DNA of 64,000 nucleotides, taken from Plotosus lineatus. Its lineage: Eukaryota > Chordata > Actinopteri > Siluriformes > Plotosidae. The stretch is taken from assembly GCA_024760905.1 (NCBI GenBank), contig CM045750.1, forward strand, positions 16,751,919-16,815,918. The letters are read 5' to 3'. Made by a program: the position numbers and the translations under genes. Of the stretch, positions 34,993 to 47,095 are shown piece by piece (positions within the stretch are counted from its first letter, which is position 1; each line of letters opens with the position of its first letter). Below the pieces are notes generated by a model. It had not been told where the DNA came from, made no database searches, and saw only the letters and a list, made by a program, of their open reading frames with translations.

Positions 34993-36076
34993 TGCTTGTC
35001 GTGAACATCCAATAGCATTTCAGCTGTTAAATAACCCGAGATGTAAATCTTTTATTATGAAGTCATTCTTCTTTGAGTGAAGATTATTTGTGATCACAGT
35101 TGTCCATCTATCTTACTATAAAGATATTTACATCGCATTACAAGATACACATTATATTGTGGATGACTTTAAATCTCAGTGAAGTGCTAGTATAAGTGGA
35201 ACAGATGACAGAGTCGTAGCCTCCCAGCTCTCTGATTTCAGCTTATTAAAGGGATTCATCTGCAACTGACAGTCCGTGTGTAATAGAAGCGTTGATTAAT
35301 TGTCAGATTAAAGCTCAGTTGTCTCCATCAACAATTTAAAAGTTGGAGGAGTTGTGACATGGTGGTGATATGTACGATGGCGAATTTAAGAGCAATGTTG
35401 TTTCACTAAACCAATTTGAACTTGCGTTGACGGGCCACAAAATACGGGACGACAAAACCTCAAAATATTATAATAATAACGATGATAATAATAATAATAA
35501 TAATAATAATGCGCCGAAGAAAACAGTTTTTCTCATTTATATCCATTTGGTATAATTCCTTGCATTATGAATCAGTGTTTACTTTTGATCGATTTGTGTA
35601 ATATCATCCAGCATGGATGCCCCTGAAGTGCCATGGAGGAAATGCAGCACGACCCCAAATAGGTTTCTTTCAAAACGTTGAACCGGGAATCAACTCATTT
35701 GGGTTAAAATAATAAAAAAAAAAGGATGTGATTGCATGCAGTGTGATTATTCATAGATTGCTATTGCCTAACATTAAACAAACATGTAATCTCGGGATAT
35801 TGAGGAGAGTTTCTGTAGAAAATTATTTCAATTGTCTTGATTAAAGTCATAGAAATGCCAAAAGAGTGCGTTTCACAGAGTGTAGACGTTGATAGAAGCC
35901 AGGCTGAGTGAATTGCTGAAAATCCCTGTTGATCAAGTGACAAAAAATCAGACATGGCTTATTAAAGTGCCAGAGAAGAAATGAAAATGTATTGATAAGT
36001 TGTCAGCTGCAAATGAAAATTGAAAAAACAGGCCAATGAGAAGATGTTGGGGGAAATTATTACCAAAAAAAAAGGC
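34993..36076. other. repeat-poor intronic DNA
   Basis: About 1.1 kb with only a (TAA)n-like run at 35467-35512. Its AT-rich, non-simple composition makes 35000-35360 and 35740-35960 candidates for conserved non-coding sequence. Nothing coding was seen. Confidence 0.35.
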
Positions 36077-36578
36077 TTCCTTACTCACTGAACTGCTTAA
36101 ATCTCCTTGTGTAGTGCGGAGGCTGACGCCTATCTCAGCCAACACTGAACGAAGGTGAGGTACACCCTGAACAGCTCAACAGACTATTGTAGGGCCAACA
36201 CACAGAACCATCCATGCTTACTCACACCTAAGGGCAGTAACCGGAGGAAACCCAAACGAGCACTGGGAGAACATGTAAAACAAAATACTCAAGCTGAGCC
36301 TGGGACATGGACCTTGGACCTCCTTGTTGTGAGGTGGACATGCTAACCCCTAAGCCACAGTGTACACCGGACTCCTCCCAGTTTAAAGACATGTACGTTA
36401 GGCTAATTGGTTGTTTCAGATTGCCCCGAGTTCTAAGTGTAGGTGTGTGAATAGTTATGTGTGCATTGGCTCTGCGATGGTCTAGCAAACTGTTCAGGGT
36501 GTACCAGGATTGGCAAAGATAGGCTCTTGCCTATCTGTGACATAAAACAGATTTAGCAGTTTGAAAAATTAGTTAGTT
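36077..36578. mobile_element. inverted pair of SINE-B copies
   Basis: A minus copy (36077-36361; cactgaactgcttaaatctc to ctaacccctaagccacag) abuts a + copy (36362-36578; ccggactcctcccagtttaaag to gatttagcagtttgaaaaat). The + copy lacks its head. Confidence 0.85.
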
Positions 36579-37504
36579 TGTAAAAAAAAAAAAAAACAAC
36601 AAAAAAAAAAATGTTTTTAATTGCACAGGTGAAACCCAATGAAGGAGGAGAGGCGGTCCTAATTATCTTCAGCTGCCAATAGGGCGTATTTGGGAGTACA
36701 TTATGTGTTTGAAGAGATATATATATATTTTTTTTTTGTTTGTTTGTTTGTTTGTTTGTTTGTTTGTTTTTTCACATCTATTATAAGAAATACGGATTAA
36801 AAACATAACAAAACTGTGACATCTTCAGTGCATGAATTCTCACCAAAATGTAACTGGAACACCCTTAACTGATCAGCCACTGATCAAAAAATAAAAAAAA
36901 TCTGTAAAGTCCAGTAAAATATTTAAAATGTAAAATCTAATAATAATAATAATGTTGTTGTTATTATCAGCATAAATGATACTGTGATAATTTTATTACA
37001 ATGACAGATTAGCGAAAGTCATCAAATACATAATATATTGCGCCCATGATTGTAATCTTCATTTTTGTGTTTACCCCATAGACTCTGATCTTTTTGAACC
37101 ATAGGAAGAAGAGCTTTATTGGTTTTGACACATGAGCCTGCAATCACATTTGAATTCTTTTGAAATTAGCATGATATAAAACCAATGTGTAACAGTTGCC
37201 AAGCAACAATAACTCATCAGCTCTCCAAGCCTGTTGATCGGCCTTTCGAATCCTTGGTCTGTGTCAGCCTCAGGGACTCAGAACAACAACAAAAAAGTGG
37301 TCAAGTCTGTTGTTAAAAAAAAAAGGTTTGTTTAAGCTGAAAGAGGAAAAGAGAAAGAAAAAGAAACACCCTACAGTCTGCACTTTGTTAAACTGCTATC
37401 ACACCAGTAATGATCGGTTTTATGCAGTGAGTAAAGTGCACTGAAGTTCATATAATTGCTTGCGATGCTGCCACTCTGCTCGTCAGAGAAGGATCCAAAT
37501 GCTC
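36579..37504. other. unassigned intronic DNA
   Basis: A-rich run at 36579-36610 and a (GTTT)n run at 36737-36768. The rest was not recognised. Confidence 0.4.
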
Positions 37505-37750
37505 ACGAGGCGTAATTATGATGTGGGTGTTCCTGTGGAGTTCGCATGTTCACGCCGTGCTTGTGTTTACTCCGAGTACTCTGGTTTCCTCCCACAATCA
37601 TGCACATTAGGCTAATTGAATGTTCTCGATTGCCCCGAGCTGTGAATGTGTATGTGTTGCCCTGTGGTGGTCTGGTTGGCTGTTCAGGATATATCTTACC
37701 TTTGGCCCGGAGTTAGTCGTGATGAGCCCAAGCCTCCATGCGACCGTAAT
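37505..37750 (+). mobile_element. SINE-B copy interrupted near its tail
   Basis: gagttcgcatgttcacgccg, tctggtttcctcccacaatc and ggttggctgttcaggatata to ccatgcgaccgtaat. The final gaattgaacggtttgaaaaa resumes at about 38048, after a SINE-C. Confidence 0.8.
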
Positions 37751-38040
37751 GGGTTTTTACACCCAAGCCTAGTGGCTCATCAGGCCGGTGCTTATCCCCG
37801 GTTTCCATAGCGTGAAGTGACCAGGAGTTCAACTCCCCCGGATGGGACGCGAGTCCATCGCAGGTTACCTTCCCAGTATATTTTTACTGGTACCCATTTA
37901 TACTGCTGGGTAAACAGAGGCACACTAGTGATTGAGACCTTGCCTAGAGGTCTTAGCACAGTGAGGGTCTCAGTGGGATTCGAACTCACAACCTCTTGAT
38001 CATGAGCGCAGCACCCTCACCACTACGCCACCGGCCCCAC
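37751..38040 (-). mobile_element. SINE-C copy nested in SINE-B
   Basis: On the minus strand: head ggggccggtggcgtagtggt, box-B-like gagttcgaatccc, actgtgctaagacctctagg, 3' end ggcttgggtgtaaaaaccc. It is the best-preserved SINE-C in the window. Confidence 0.9.
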
Positions 38041-38347
38041 CAATAAATGAATTGAACGGTTTGAAAAAATTAATTACTTGACAAAAATATGACTGTAATA
38101 TACAGTGATACCTCACTTTACGAAATTAATCTGGATTTTTCGTAAATTGAACCGCATTTTACATGTAAAACGCGTGATTCGTTCCAAGGCTCCCAATACT
38201 ACCCCATAAACCCTTTAAAAATTATAAAAGTATACCTTTTAAGACCTCCTTCTGCTTCAATATCATACCAATGGTAGACGGATTTGGCCATATTTCTTTG
38301 CGATATCACTCGAGCCCGTTTCTTCTTCTCACTCGCACCGGAAATCA

Positions 38348-38389
<42 letters not shown>
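38348..38389. repeat. (TG)n microsatellite inside T2
   Basis: About 20 TG units following accggaaatcacacg. Confidence 0.95.
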
Positions 38390-38392
<3 letters not shown>

Positions 38393-38520
38393 CTTCTTAG
38401 CAGAGTTATAATCTTACAAATGTTTATGGAAGGTTAAAAGCCTGAGTCAAGAAATAAAGCATGAAACAATAGTAACTCTGTCCTTTACATGAAAAGCATC
38501 ATGGTAGATGCAGCTCCATA

Positions 38521-38728
38521 ATAGTCAATGGGAGGGAGCTGCGTCATCTCTCCTAGCCAATGGGAGGCCAGCGGGGCAGGATGTTGGGAGATAGCCAATG
38601 GGAGGGAGCTGCATCATCCCTCCTAGCCAGTGTGAGGCCAGCTTGGCGGGATGTTGGGAGATAGGCAATGGGAGGTGGCTGCGTCATCCCTCCTAGCCAA
38701 TGGGAGGCCAGCAGGGCGGGATGTTTGA
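38521..38728 (-). repeat. three 70-bp tandem repeats with CCAAT boxes
   Basis: Units start at 38521, 38591 and 38661, each with caatgggagg...gctgc and ctcctagccaatgggagg. The segment lies in the presumed 5' leader of T2, between the terminus and the transposase start. Copy 3 (56003-56902) has this segment once. Confidence 0.9.
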
Positions 38729-38924
38729 ACGTCATTGATGGGAGAGCAGCTCGTGCATTGTTTGAATGGCGCGTTTTAATGTTTGAATGGCACGTTTGAA
38801 TTTTTAAGATGGCGCTTTTGTAACGTGAACTTGTTTCGTATTCAGAGACAAAAATTTTAGGAAAATGCATTTCATAACCTGCATTTTTTGTTTGGTGAGA
38901 CTTTCGTAAAGTGAGGTACCACTG

Positions 38925-40704
38925 TATATATAATTTTGAGAAAAAGTAATGTCTTTACACAGACCGGTTGAGAACCAGGTAATATAGAGATTTGGTGTAA
39001 CATCTTAATGTTGGCACTGCCTACAGGCAGAGCTCTTGATAGCGATTTAAGGTGTTTTAATACATTTATGAATAAATGAACTTGGAAATCAGAAACCTTT
39101 CGGCAGTGAACAGAAAACTCAGTGATAATCTGTCCACTGTCTTTCACTTGCTGATTTCCAAGTTCATTTGTATCACCTGTCTTGTTAGTATTATCTGTTC
39201 AACAAGTTCTAGTTCCGTGCTCCCATTAATGTTTCGAGTCGTTTTGTTCTGAGAACATTAGATTGTGTATTGTTTATTTTGTGTGAGTCTGAACAGCAGT
39301 GTATGAATTTTTTTTTTTTTTTTTTTTTGGGTTTCAGTTTCGTTATTAATCATAAATCTATATTTTTGTTGGTGACGTGGCAGCCGTTTTGGGTTTCTCA
39401 TTGGAGCACAGACACGGATCAACTATCCAAGTCTATAGGTTCTTCTCAGGTGTTGTGCTGTGATTTAAGGCAAAGAGTAAAAAGAGATAAGATCAGTAGG
39501 ATACATAGTATGTTGTGAAGGAGAAACCATGACAGTGTATCAGGCTGCCTTTCAGAATGTTTTGTCTTTAGGAAAATATACTTCTAATGCATTACAGTGC
39601 ACTTTCCATATCTGAACGAGAGTATTAAAATGGTTTGAAACAACATTAGCCTTTAGCACTGCCGATGAGCCCATCATCCATGCGATCACTTCTGCTCTGA
39701 GAATTATTTCTCAGTTTAACTTAATTACTTTAGTAAATGTGCCATCTCCTGTGTGCTGTTTAGGGTTGCATTAATATCGTTGCTTGAAACACAAGGTGAA
39801 ATCATTCCACTTGCTGCAATTCTTTTCTCATTTGTTTGCTGCACATTTGCTATATAAGCGTGCGTTTCATTGAAGACTTCAGGGAGCTGTTCTGTTCATG
39901 TTTCACATAAAGGTTGACACAAAATTACTGTATTAGTTCAGAAACCTGATTAAGATATTATTGCAGGATCATTTATTTTCTTGAATTGGTTAACAGAGGT
40001 GAATCTGGCACGGCTAGCTCACAGATCTCAATACGTAGGAACGAAAATGAACCTTTTTAAAATATTAACTGGATATTTGAAGTTTAAAAAAAAAAAATGT
40101 TTTATTGCAGCAGATTGCTACACATCTGCTGGCCTAAGTGGTGACATAGCATGGAACTGAGAGATTTGGGTAGTTCGCTTCTACCCCACTGCATAGGAAA
40201 CGAGTAAGTACGATTGTTTATGTGCGTCTGTGGATGTGCAGGGTAGAGAAACTGTAAGCAATCCATCGGCAGCAAAAAGAATCCGGATGTCTCCTTCGAT
40301 TGATATGAAGCAGCTCTGTTAAATGTGTTGCGAACCCAGTCCTGGCAGGAACTTTGCGTTCTGCAGTGGCGCCTCATTCATTTTGACTTGAAATGCAAGA
40401 CACAGCCAGGCCAGGAAGTTCCCATTCAGTTCCCTCTGCTGCTTATATACTAGCCCAGTATATCTCTCCGTTAACAGAGTAGCCGCCAAATAGCTTTTGT
40501 CGCTAGTCCCATAGAAATTCCTAGGACTGGTTTCAAGACAGCTGAAAAAGGAAGATAGAAACGATGTAGGCTGATCCGTCACCCAGTTTTTTTTTTTTTG
40601 CACCCATTTGGTATTGTTTTGAAGTCTCCTTCGAAAATCAGGATCATTACGGAATTCTCAAGTGTTTACTTGTTTATTCGCTGTAAAGACTTAGGTTTAT
40701 GGAA
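38925..40704. other. unassigned intronic DNA
   Basis: About 1.8 kb without recognised repeats except a poly-T at 39308-39328 and an A-run near 40086. Several short frames lack domains. Confidence 0.4.
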
Positions 40705-40858
40705 TAATGAGTTTAAGTCCTGGCTTTGGTGAGGGTTATTTTGTATGGAGTTGTTGTCGGTTTACTTCAGATACATCATTTTCCTCCGACATGCAGATTA
40801 CATTAACTAGCTGTTCCCAATTGCCCCTAGGTGTGAGTGTGAGTCTGTGAATGAATAG

Positions 40859-40912
<54 letters not shown>

Positions 40913-40935
40913 ATGGTTGCTCGCTGCAAAAATAA
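40705..40935 (+). mobile_element. SINE-B copy with (TG)n expansion
   Basis: gtttaagtcctggctttggt and caattgcccctaggtgtgag, then a (TG)n run at 40858-40910. Only the middle of the element is present. Confidence 0.85.
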
Positions 40936-40975
40936 CTGATGGTGATAGCACTTTGCATGTGTCATATGTAGGGCA

Positions 40976-41070
40976 GGCACAGTGGTGTATTAGTCTTGTC
41001 TAACAGCAAGAAGATTCTGGGTTTGAGACCCAGGCTTGGCAAGGGTGCTTGCATGGGATTCATCCTAGTA
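40976..41070 (+). mobile_element. SINE-B copy, left part (interrupted by T1)
   Basis: cacagtggtgtattagtctt, aacagcaagaagattctggg and box-B-like tttgagaccc, ending ctagTA. It continues at 41514 as ccccagtttcttcacccagt. Confidence 0.88.
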
Positions 41071-41511
41071 CAGCGATCCCTCGCTACTTCGTGCTTCAGT
41101 TTCTGTGGCTTCAGTGCATCGCGGGTTTTTCAAAAATATTCATCGGAAAAATTAAAAATAAGGAAATTAAGGGAGAATAGGCGAAAAAAAATTAGGAAAA
41201 TGTCACAAAACAAGGCCAATTATGCAACAAAAAAAAGAACTACTTACTTTTTGATGTGATGCGCGCATCTGAGTGTGTGAGCATGCGTCTGTATGTGTGT
41301 GTATTTATATTTTATTTACATATTATGCATTATTTTTGAATGTTTAATTCTTATTATAAGCATTTGTAGCATTGAATATGTATTTATTGATATTATATAC
41401 ACATTCATGTACGTATACATCAGTCAGGAGGGGTCAATCCTACTTCACGGAAATCGGCGGTTGTGGGGGGTTCTCGATCCCCATTAACCATGAAAAAGTG
41501 AGGGCTCCCTG
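41071..41511 (+). mobile_element. T1 element, copy 9, complete, with readable empty site
   Basis: 441 bp, cagcgatccctcgctacttc to aaaaagtgagggctccctg, flanked by TA at 41069-41070 and 41512-41513. Removing the element and one TA restores an uninterrupted SINE-B, so T1 uses a TA target like Tc1/mariner and pogo elements. It has no coding frame of its own. Confidence 0.93.
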
Positions 41512-41513
41512 TA

Positions 41514-41720
41514 CCCCAGTTTCTTCACCCAGTCCAATGACCTGCACGTTAAGCTAATTGGATATTCTTGATTACCCATAGATGTGAATATCAGTATGAA
41601 TGGTTATGTGGTTGGCCCTGTAATGGCATGACAAACTATTCAGGGTGTGCCCCACCTTTACCCCGAGATGGCTGAAATGGGCTCCAGAATTTTTTAGCAG
41701 TTTGGAGAGTAAAATGGAAA
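41514..41720 (+). mobile_element. SINE-B copy, right part
   Basis: ccccagtttcttcacccagt, caatgacctgcacgttaagc, ggctgaaatgggctccagaa. Confidence 0.85.
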
Positions 41721-43537
41721 TGCGAGAAAAAAATAAATAAAAGGTATACTGTAGCACAGTGCTGCTTGTTTTGTTCCAGTGTTGTGAACTTTGGCTCACC
41801 CTTCCCTTTTGAAATTGCTATCCTGTTTATCTCTAAGTGCTTTTTTTAGTCCTCTCAAATCCATTCCCTCTAAGTTGCGCATTAAACTTTCAGTGTCTCG
41901 AATTGATAGGAATTTATCATCGAAACAGAAGGCAAGTCTTGGAAGGGAGTGAAGAGGGAGCCTCTAGAGAATTGGAGATTGAGTCTGTGAAGAACGCAGA
42001 ATTGTTATTAGGCGGTATTTCGCCAGTAAAAACCAAGTAAATGTTTTCAGGTTTTCGGAGATCTTCCAGCCAGCCCTGATATGCTGTATTTTCCTTTTGT
42101 CAACGCGAGAACATTTCCCATCCGGTGCTTAGCTGATATCGAGAGGTCACTTGGAGGGAATGCGTGTCTTCTATGCCCCTCCACAAGCTGTGATGGGTTG
42201 CTGCTCGCAGAGGTTAATATCGGAGTGTATTTGGAGGGCGGCTCGCTGACACCATGTCGTAGTGCAATCTGTCTTTCTGATCAGCGAAATGGATTTTGCT
42301 ATTATACACATGCCTCGACACTATTTTTGTGGCTCTGCTGTGGCAAAGTGTAAGGGGTTTCGTACACCAAAACACATATTGTTTGTCACACCTCTGAGTT
42401 TCAGAGATGACCAATGGATGGGGAAACACAAAACGTTTAATAAAGGTGTTTTTTTAATGGCTAACAGATCCGAAAGCACAGTTCATTTGTTATCAAGCAC
42501 AAGGGAACGAGCAAGGTCTAGGCCAATAGTCTATTAGTGGCAGGGCAAAAGAGAACTACTCAAGAACTACTGAGCAGGCAGGAGGTTACACAGTGTACAG
42601 CAATGTCATAGGCTCTGTACAGGATCAGGAAATGGCGAGCAAAACAAGTCTGACACTGTAGAGTTAAGCAGTTGAGCAAGTGAATGAATGAATGAATTAG
42701 CTAATTAATCAATATTCAAATCTCCAATTATATATATAGTGGAGCTTGTGAACGGAGCACCGTAGGTATGAGACGTGACTTGGATGGCTTCCCGCGTCCT
42801 GCTCCACTTGTGCCGATGTTGTCGTTGAGCTGTTTCTGATTGGTTGTTATGTACCACTGACTTACAAGATGATGACCAGCAATAAAAAAACAGATTTATT
42901 ATTAATAAGGAAACTGAAATCTAAACAACAAAAAAAAAGAGGCTCATGCACCACTATTTAGAGTCGCACAGAATAAAAATCAAGCAATCTTACTCAGGTT
43001 GATAGACTGACTTTCACCAAGCAAAACAACACCAAAGATGAACAGGAACAAAGAACGTAAACTAGTTAAATCAAACTAATGCAACTGCGTAGATGGAGGT
43101 AGAAATCAGTGAGTGAAAGTCGGTGAAAAGAATCCTCAGTGTTGTTCTTTTCCTCCTTTGCCACAGTCCATAGTCTGGTACCACACGGGAGACTTATTTA
43201 ATTATTTCCTCCACGGCTGAAGTTGATTTAGTTTTTAGAGGGTCCTCGCTACTTTTATAACACCAGCCTTGGACATCTATCAATAGAGATATCTATCAGG
43301 AGCTCCACCTGTAGGCAGTACACAAATCTATATATTTTACTGGATATGTGGAAGGTCTGGCAACTACAGTTTCTGAACAGAATGATCTACGAGAATGTGA
43401 TAAGATCCATTTACATTTTTGCAGCGCTTTCTGTAAAGCTTCAGATTAAACAATATTTACAGTTCGTTTTATAGTCTGGCCACGAAATATACATGTGCAA
43501 TTCCTCTACCATAAATATATAACTATCCAGATTTATT
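41721..43537. other. unassigned intronic DNA
   Basis: About 1.8 kb without repeats I can name. The 91- and 90-residue frames around 42081-42537 show cysteines but no domain I can confirm. Confidence 0.4.
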
Positions 43538-43797
43538 TATTGGACGACACAGCGGTGTAGTGGGTAGCACAAATGCCTTCCAGCAAAAAGGACATGGGTT
43601 CTCCCTGTGCTTCTGTTGTTTCCTCTGTGTACTCCAGTTTCACCCCATAGTCAAAAAACCTGTACATAAAGGTAACTGGCTGTTCCAAACTCCCCCTAGG
43701 CATGAACGTGAGTGTCTGGTGAGCTGTTCAGGGTCTATCCACCTTTGTCCAGTGTTGGCTGAGATAGACTCCAGCCTTCCCACATTCCTAATATAAA
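43538..43797 (+). mobile_element. SINE-B copy
   Basis: acagcggtgtagtgggtagc, tactccagtttcaccccata, ctgagatagactccagcctt. It ends at the TA where T1 copy 10 inserted. Confidence 0.85.
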
Positions 43798-43799
43798 TA

Positions 43800-44292
43800 C
43801 AGAGATCCCTCCGTTTCCGCGGTTAATGGGGACCAAGACCCCTCCGCGACCGTCGATGTTTGTGAAGTAGGATTGACCCCCTGACTGATGTATACATACA
43901 TGTATATGTGTGTATATAATATCAATAATTACATATTAAACACTATAAATGTTATAATAACAATTAAATATTCAAAAATAATGCATAAGATATAAATGAA
44001 ATATAAATACACACATACAGACATACACGCGCACACAAACAGATGCGCACCTCACATAAAAATGTAAGTGGTTTTGTTTTGGGGTTTTGGGTTGTTGTTT
44101 TTTTGTTTGTTTGGGGAGGTTTTTTTGTCTTGTATTTGTATAATTGGTCTTGTTTTGTGGCATTTTCCATAACTTTCCCCCCTATTTTTTCTTATTTTCC
44201 TTTTTTTTTTTTTTTCCGAAGAATATTTTTGAAAAACCTGCGATGCACTGAAGCTGCAAAAACTTAAACACGAAGCTGCGAGGTATTCACTG
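43800..44292 (-). mobile_element. T1 element, copy 10
   Basis: cagagatccctccgtttccg to gctgcgaggtattcactg with TA at 43798-43799 and 44293-44294. Poly-T/G tracts near 44068-44130 replace the A/C-rich inner block. Confidence 0.9.
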
Positions 44293-44437
44293 TATAAATA
44301 ATCCGTTTCATGATGCGTGAGTGGGATTTATTTGTTTGTTTTATTGATTCATTTTCAGTACTATACAGTCTCTTTAAAGAACTCTGTCCTCATATGAGGT
44401 TTTGTGCTTCTGGATGTTAATTTGGCATAATTTAAAT

Positions 44438-44780
44438 AATTCATTCATTTTCTGAACCACTTAATCTTAATTAGGGTCATGGGGAGGCTGGCACCCATCT
44501 CAGTCGACTCGGGGTGAGGACAGAGTACACCCTGGACAGCTTTCCAGGCCATCATAGTGCAGAAACATGTTGACGGCTATGCAGCAACCCTTGACGAAAG
44601 TCAGCAATGGTTCTTTTACATGAACCTCCCACTGTTGACAGTGAGAGACATGGCCCGCCTTTGATAATCCAGTTAGCTGCACTAGGGGGGGACAGTGACA
44701 ACGCGTTTAGGGTGGGGCTTGAACCCCAACCCTTGGGATCAGTGATCCAGCACCTCTACCACCACGCTACTACTGCACCG
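44438..44780 (-). mobile_element. SINE-A head with SINE-B-type tail
   Basis: Tail cattcattttctgaaccact, gctggcacccatctcagtcg, SINE-A body gttgacagtgagagacatgg and ccagttagctgcactagg, head side gatcagtgatccagcacctc. Confidence 0.9.
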
Positions 44781-44985
44781 TTTCCAAAATTATTTGTAAT
44801 TTGAAACAAACAAAAACAAATTCTGTAGAATATTCTTTGTAAAATGGATTTTATGCAAAGATGACTTGTTTTTAATGTCTCGAACCTTTTATTTGTGAAT
44901 GAATTCTATTTTAAACCCTTCATATTTTCTCATCATTTAGAACTAGGTTATAGTTGTAAGATTATTGTTTTCTTCTCTGACTTTA

Positions 44986-45332
44986 ATCACTCACCAAGTC
45001 ATTTGCTGCATTACTTAATCCTACTACTAGGGTCACAGAGAGGCTGTGCCTATGTCAGCCGACACTGGGTGTAGGAGAGGTACAAACTGAACAGCTTGTT
45101 AGAGCATTACAAGGCAGCACATACAACTATTCATACTTATCCCCACCTAGGGGCAACTTGGAATAGCCATTGAGTACTATTGACCAGTCGTTAAGTAAGA
45201 AAATAAGGAAACCCATGCAGGTGTGGCGAGAACATCCGAGCTCCACACAGATATGCAAGAACCCAGGACTCAAGCAAGGGACCTCCTTGATGTGAAGCGG
45301 ATGTGCCAACCACTACTCCACTGTGCCGCCCT
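44986..45332 (-). mobile_element. SINE-B copy
   Basis: gcattacttaatcctactac, tatgtcagccgacactgggt, acccatgcaggtgtggcgag, ccactactccactgtgccgc. Confidence 0.88.
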
Positions 45333-45706
45333 TCTCCGATTTTATATTCACTGTATATAGCAACAGAGTCATATATTTTGATCATCTAACTTCTAATAAT
45401 GAGCTACTATGCAAACATGTTGGTGCTGTTGGTAAACTAGCAGAGTAATAATATGTGATATAATTAGCTGACATCTCTGTTCATCATGACGAGGGGTTAT
45501 AATTGCAGGACATAATTATAAACAGACTATGATGAGTGCTTGTAAATGGGACTGTAATGGAGCAGTTCGGATTCAACTGAAAAAAAAAGTCTCACCTTTA
45601 AAGCTACATCCTGCAGAAAAGCGCCTTTCTATTTTATTTAACTTATTCTATTAGCAGAGAAAATATAACTGGAAAAATGTAAGGGATATTGATTGTAAAT
45701 GTATAC
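45333..45706. other. unassigned AT-rich intronic DNA
   Basis: Dense ataatta/taattg-type words between 45450 and 45560, such as ttataattgcaggacataat. Could be conserved non-coding sequence; no proof from sequence alone. Confidence 0.3.
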
Positions 45707-45708
45707 TA

Positions 45709-46078
45709 CACTGCCCAGAAAAAAAGTAATAAATAAGTCTTGCACTCTGTTATTTTCTTGAGCCGCCTTAAACTTTTGATTATAGCACATAATTGCCCTG
45801 GCATTTATTAAGTGAAACTAAATAACATTTATTTCCATTCAGAGTTAGGGACATCTTGAAATAATTATGGGACAACTGAACCACTCCATAAAGTCTCCTC
45901 AAGTACATCCTAAAGATTTTCAATCAGGTTAAGGGCTGGACTCTTGGGCGCCAATACAAATGTGAAAATGATACTCTAGTGTTGCTGAGCCTCGACCTGG
46001 CCAACAGAAGCAACAATGCGATGGTGAATCAAAAGTGCAACAAAATATGAGAGTGCATGACTTTTTGGACAGGCAGTG
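45709..46078 (-). mobile_element. Tc1-like MITE
   Basis: 370 bp with termini cactgcccagaaaaaaagt and actttttggacaggcagtg. Internal antisense Tc1 remnants: tccattcagagttagggaca, ctcctcaagtacatcctaaa, gttaagggctggactcttgg. It has a large internal deletion and no intact transposase. Confidence 0.85.
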
Positions 46079-46248
46079 GCTCCATTTATATACAGTATAC
46101 ACTCTTGCATAGATGCTGGATGTTATGGTTGCATAATTATCTAGAACTTTGAACTTTCTGTATAGGTACGGTTTCTACCATGTAGAGCTTCCACAATTGG
46201 TAGGCTATTTTCTTGACATGCAAGACAAGTATAAATCTTATAAATATT

Positions 46249-46290
<42 letters not shown>

Positions 46291-47093
46291 ATAAATACAT
46301 ACATACATACAGACGCGCCCCGATTTACGTTTTTAATTGCTTCCAGACGGCCGAACGTAAGTTCAAAGTGAACGTAAGTTGTTACAGTGACGTATGACGC
46401 TCATACTGTACTATACATCCATAAATACCATTACTGTATCTGATAAAACACCCCTAAATCAATTATTATAAACATAGCATTGTAAAATAATATCAAATAA
46501 TATCATTCAAGCAGAATAATTTCAAATAGATACATTTTAATCAAATTCACTCATCAAATATCAAATACAACCTTTAACATTCTCTATGATGCAATCTTTC
46601 TGCTTGTAAATGGTTCCGATGCTCGACGGATGGTCACTTTACATGAAGCTGAGCCGAGTCACATTAAAATGTGAGGCGCTCAAAACCGAAAGTAGTGTAT
46701 CTTGCTGTGCTTTCGACAAAGCACGGGTTATACGGACTTCCGGTCTTTCAAGTGAGCAAGGGCGCTGTTGAACTGGTTTAGTACTCAGCCTGCACTGATG
46801 TGAATCACCAGTAGAGCGGAGAGTTCTCTTTCTTTTCTGGAGTCGGGTTTTCAACATTTAACAACTCTCTTTGCTTAACTGAGTATGCATGGTCGATTGC
46901 GCCGATCCGAGCAGATAGTTAATTCATCTCTGTGTATGAGACTTGCACCCAAATGCTTACGCTTCTGACCAACCATATTTGCTTAGGATTACAAAAGTCC
47001 GCAAAACAGTGTAAATCACAGTATGATCACAGAGACGACGTCTTAACACAAGGGAAACACACTATATAACTAAGATATATATATATATATATA
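46079..47093. other. microsatellite and possible T5 Tigger-like remnant
   Basis: (TA)n at 46253-46282 and (CATA)n to 46310, then cagacgcgccccgatttacg at 46309, which resembles a Tigger-type terminus (cgccccgacttacg class). A possible matching end, gtacgtcttaactcaaaat, lies near 47396-47415. The interior shows no recognised frame. Confidence 0.4.
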
Positions 47094-47095
47094 TA

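Larger units (their letters stand above)
38103..38924 (-). mobile_element. T2 Tigger-like element, copy 2
   Basis: 822 bp between TA dinucleotides. Termini are cagtgatacctcactttacg and cgtaaagtgaggtaccactg. It carries the antisense helix-turn-helix remnant at about 38245-38330, a (TG)n run at 38348-38389 in place of most of the coding part, and a 70-bp triplicated segment. The transposase sense is minus. Confidence 0.85.
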
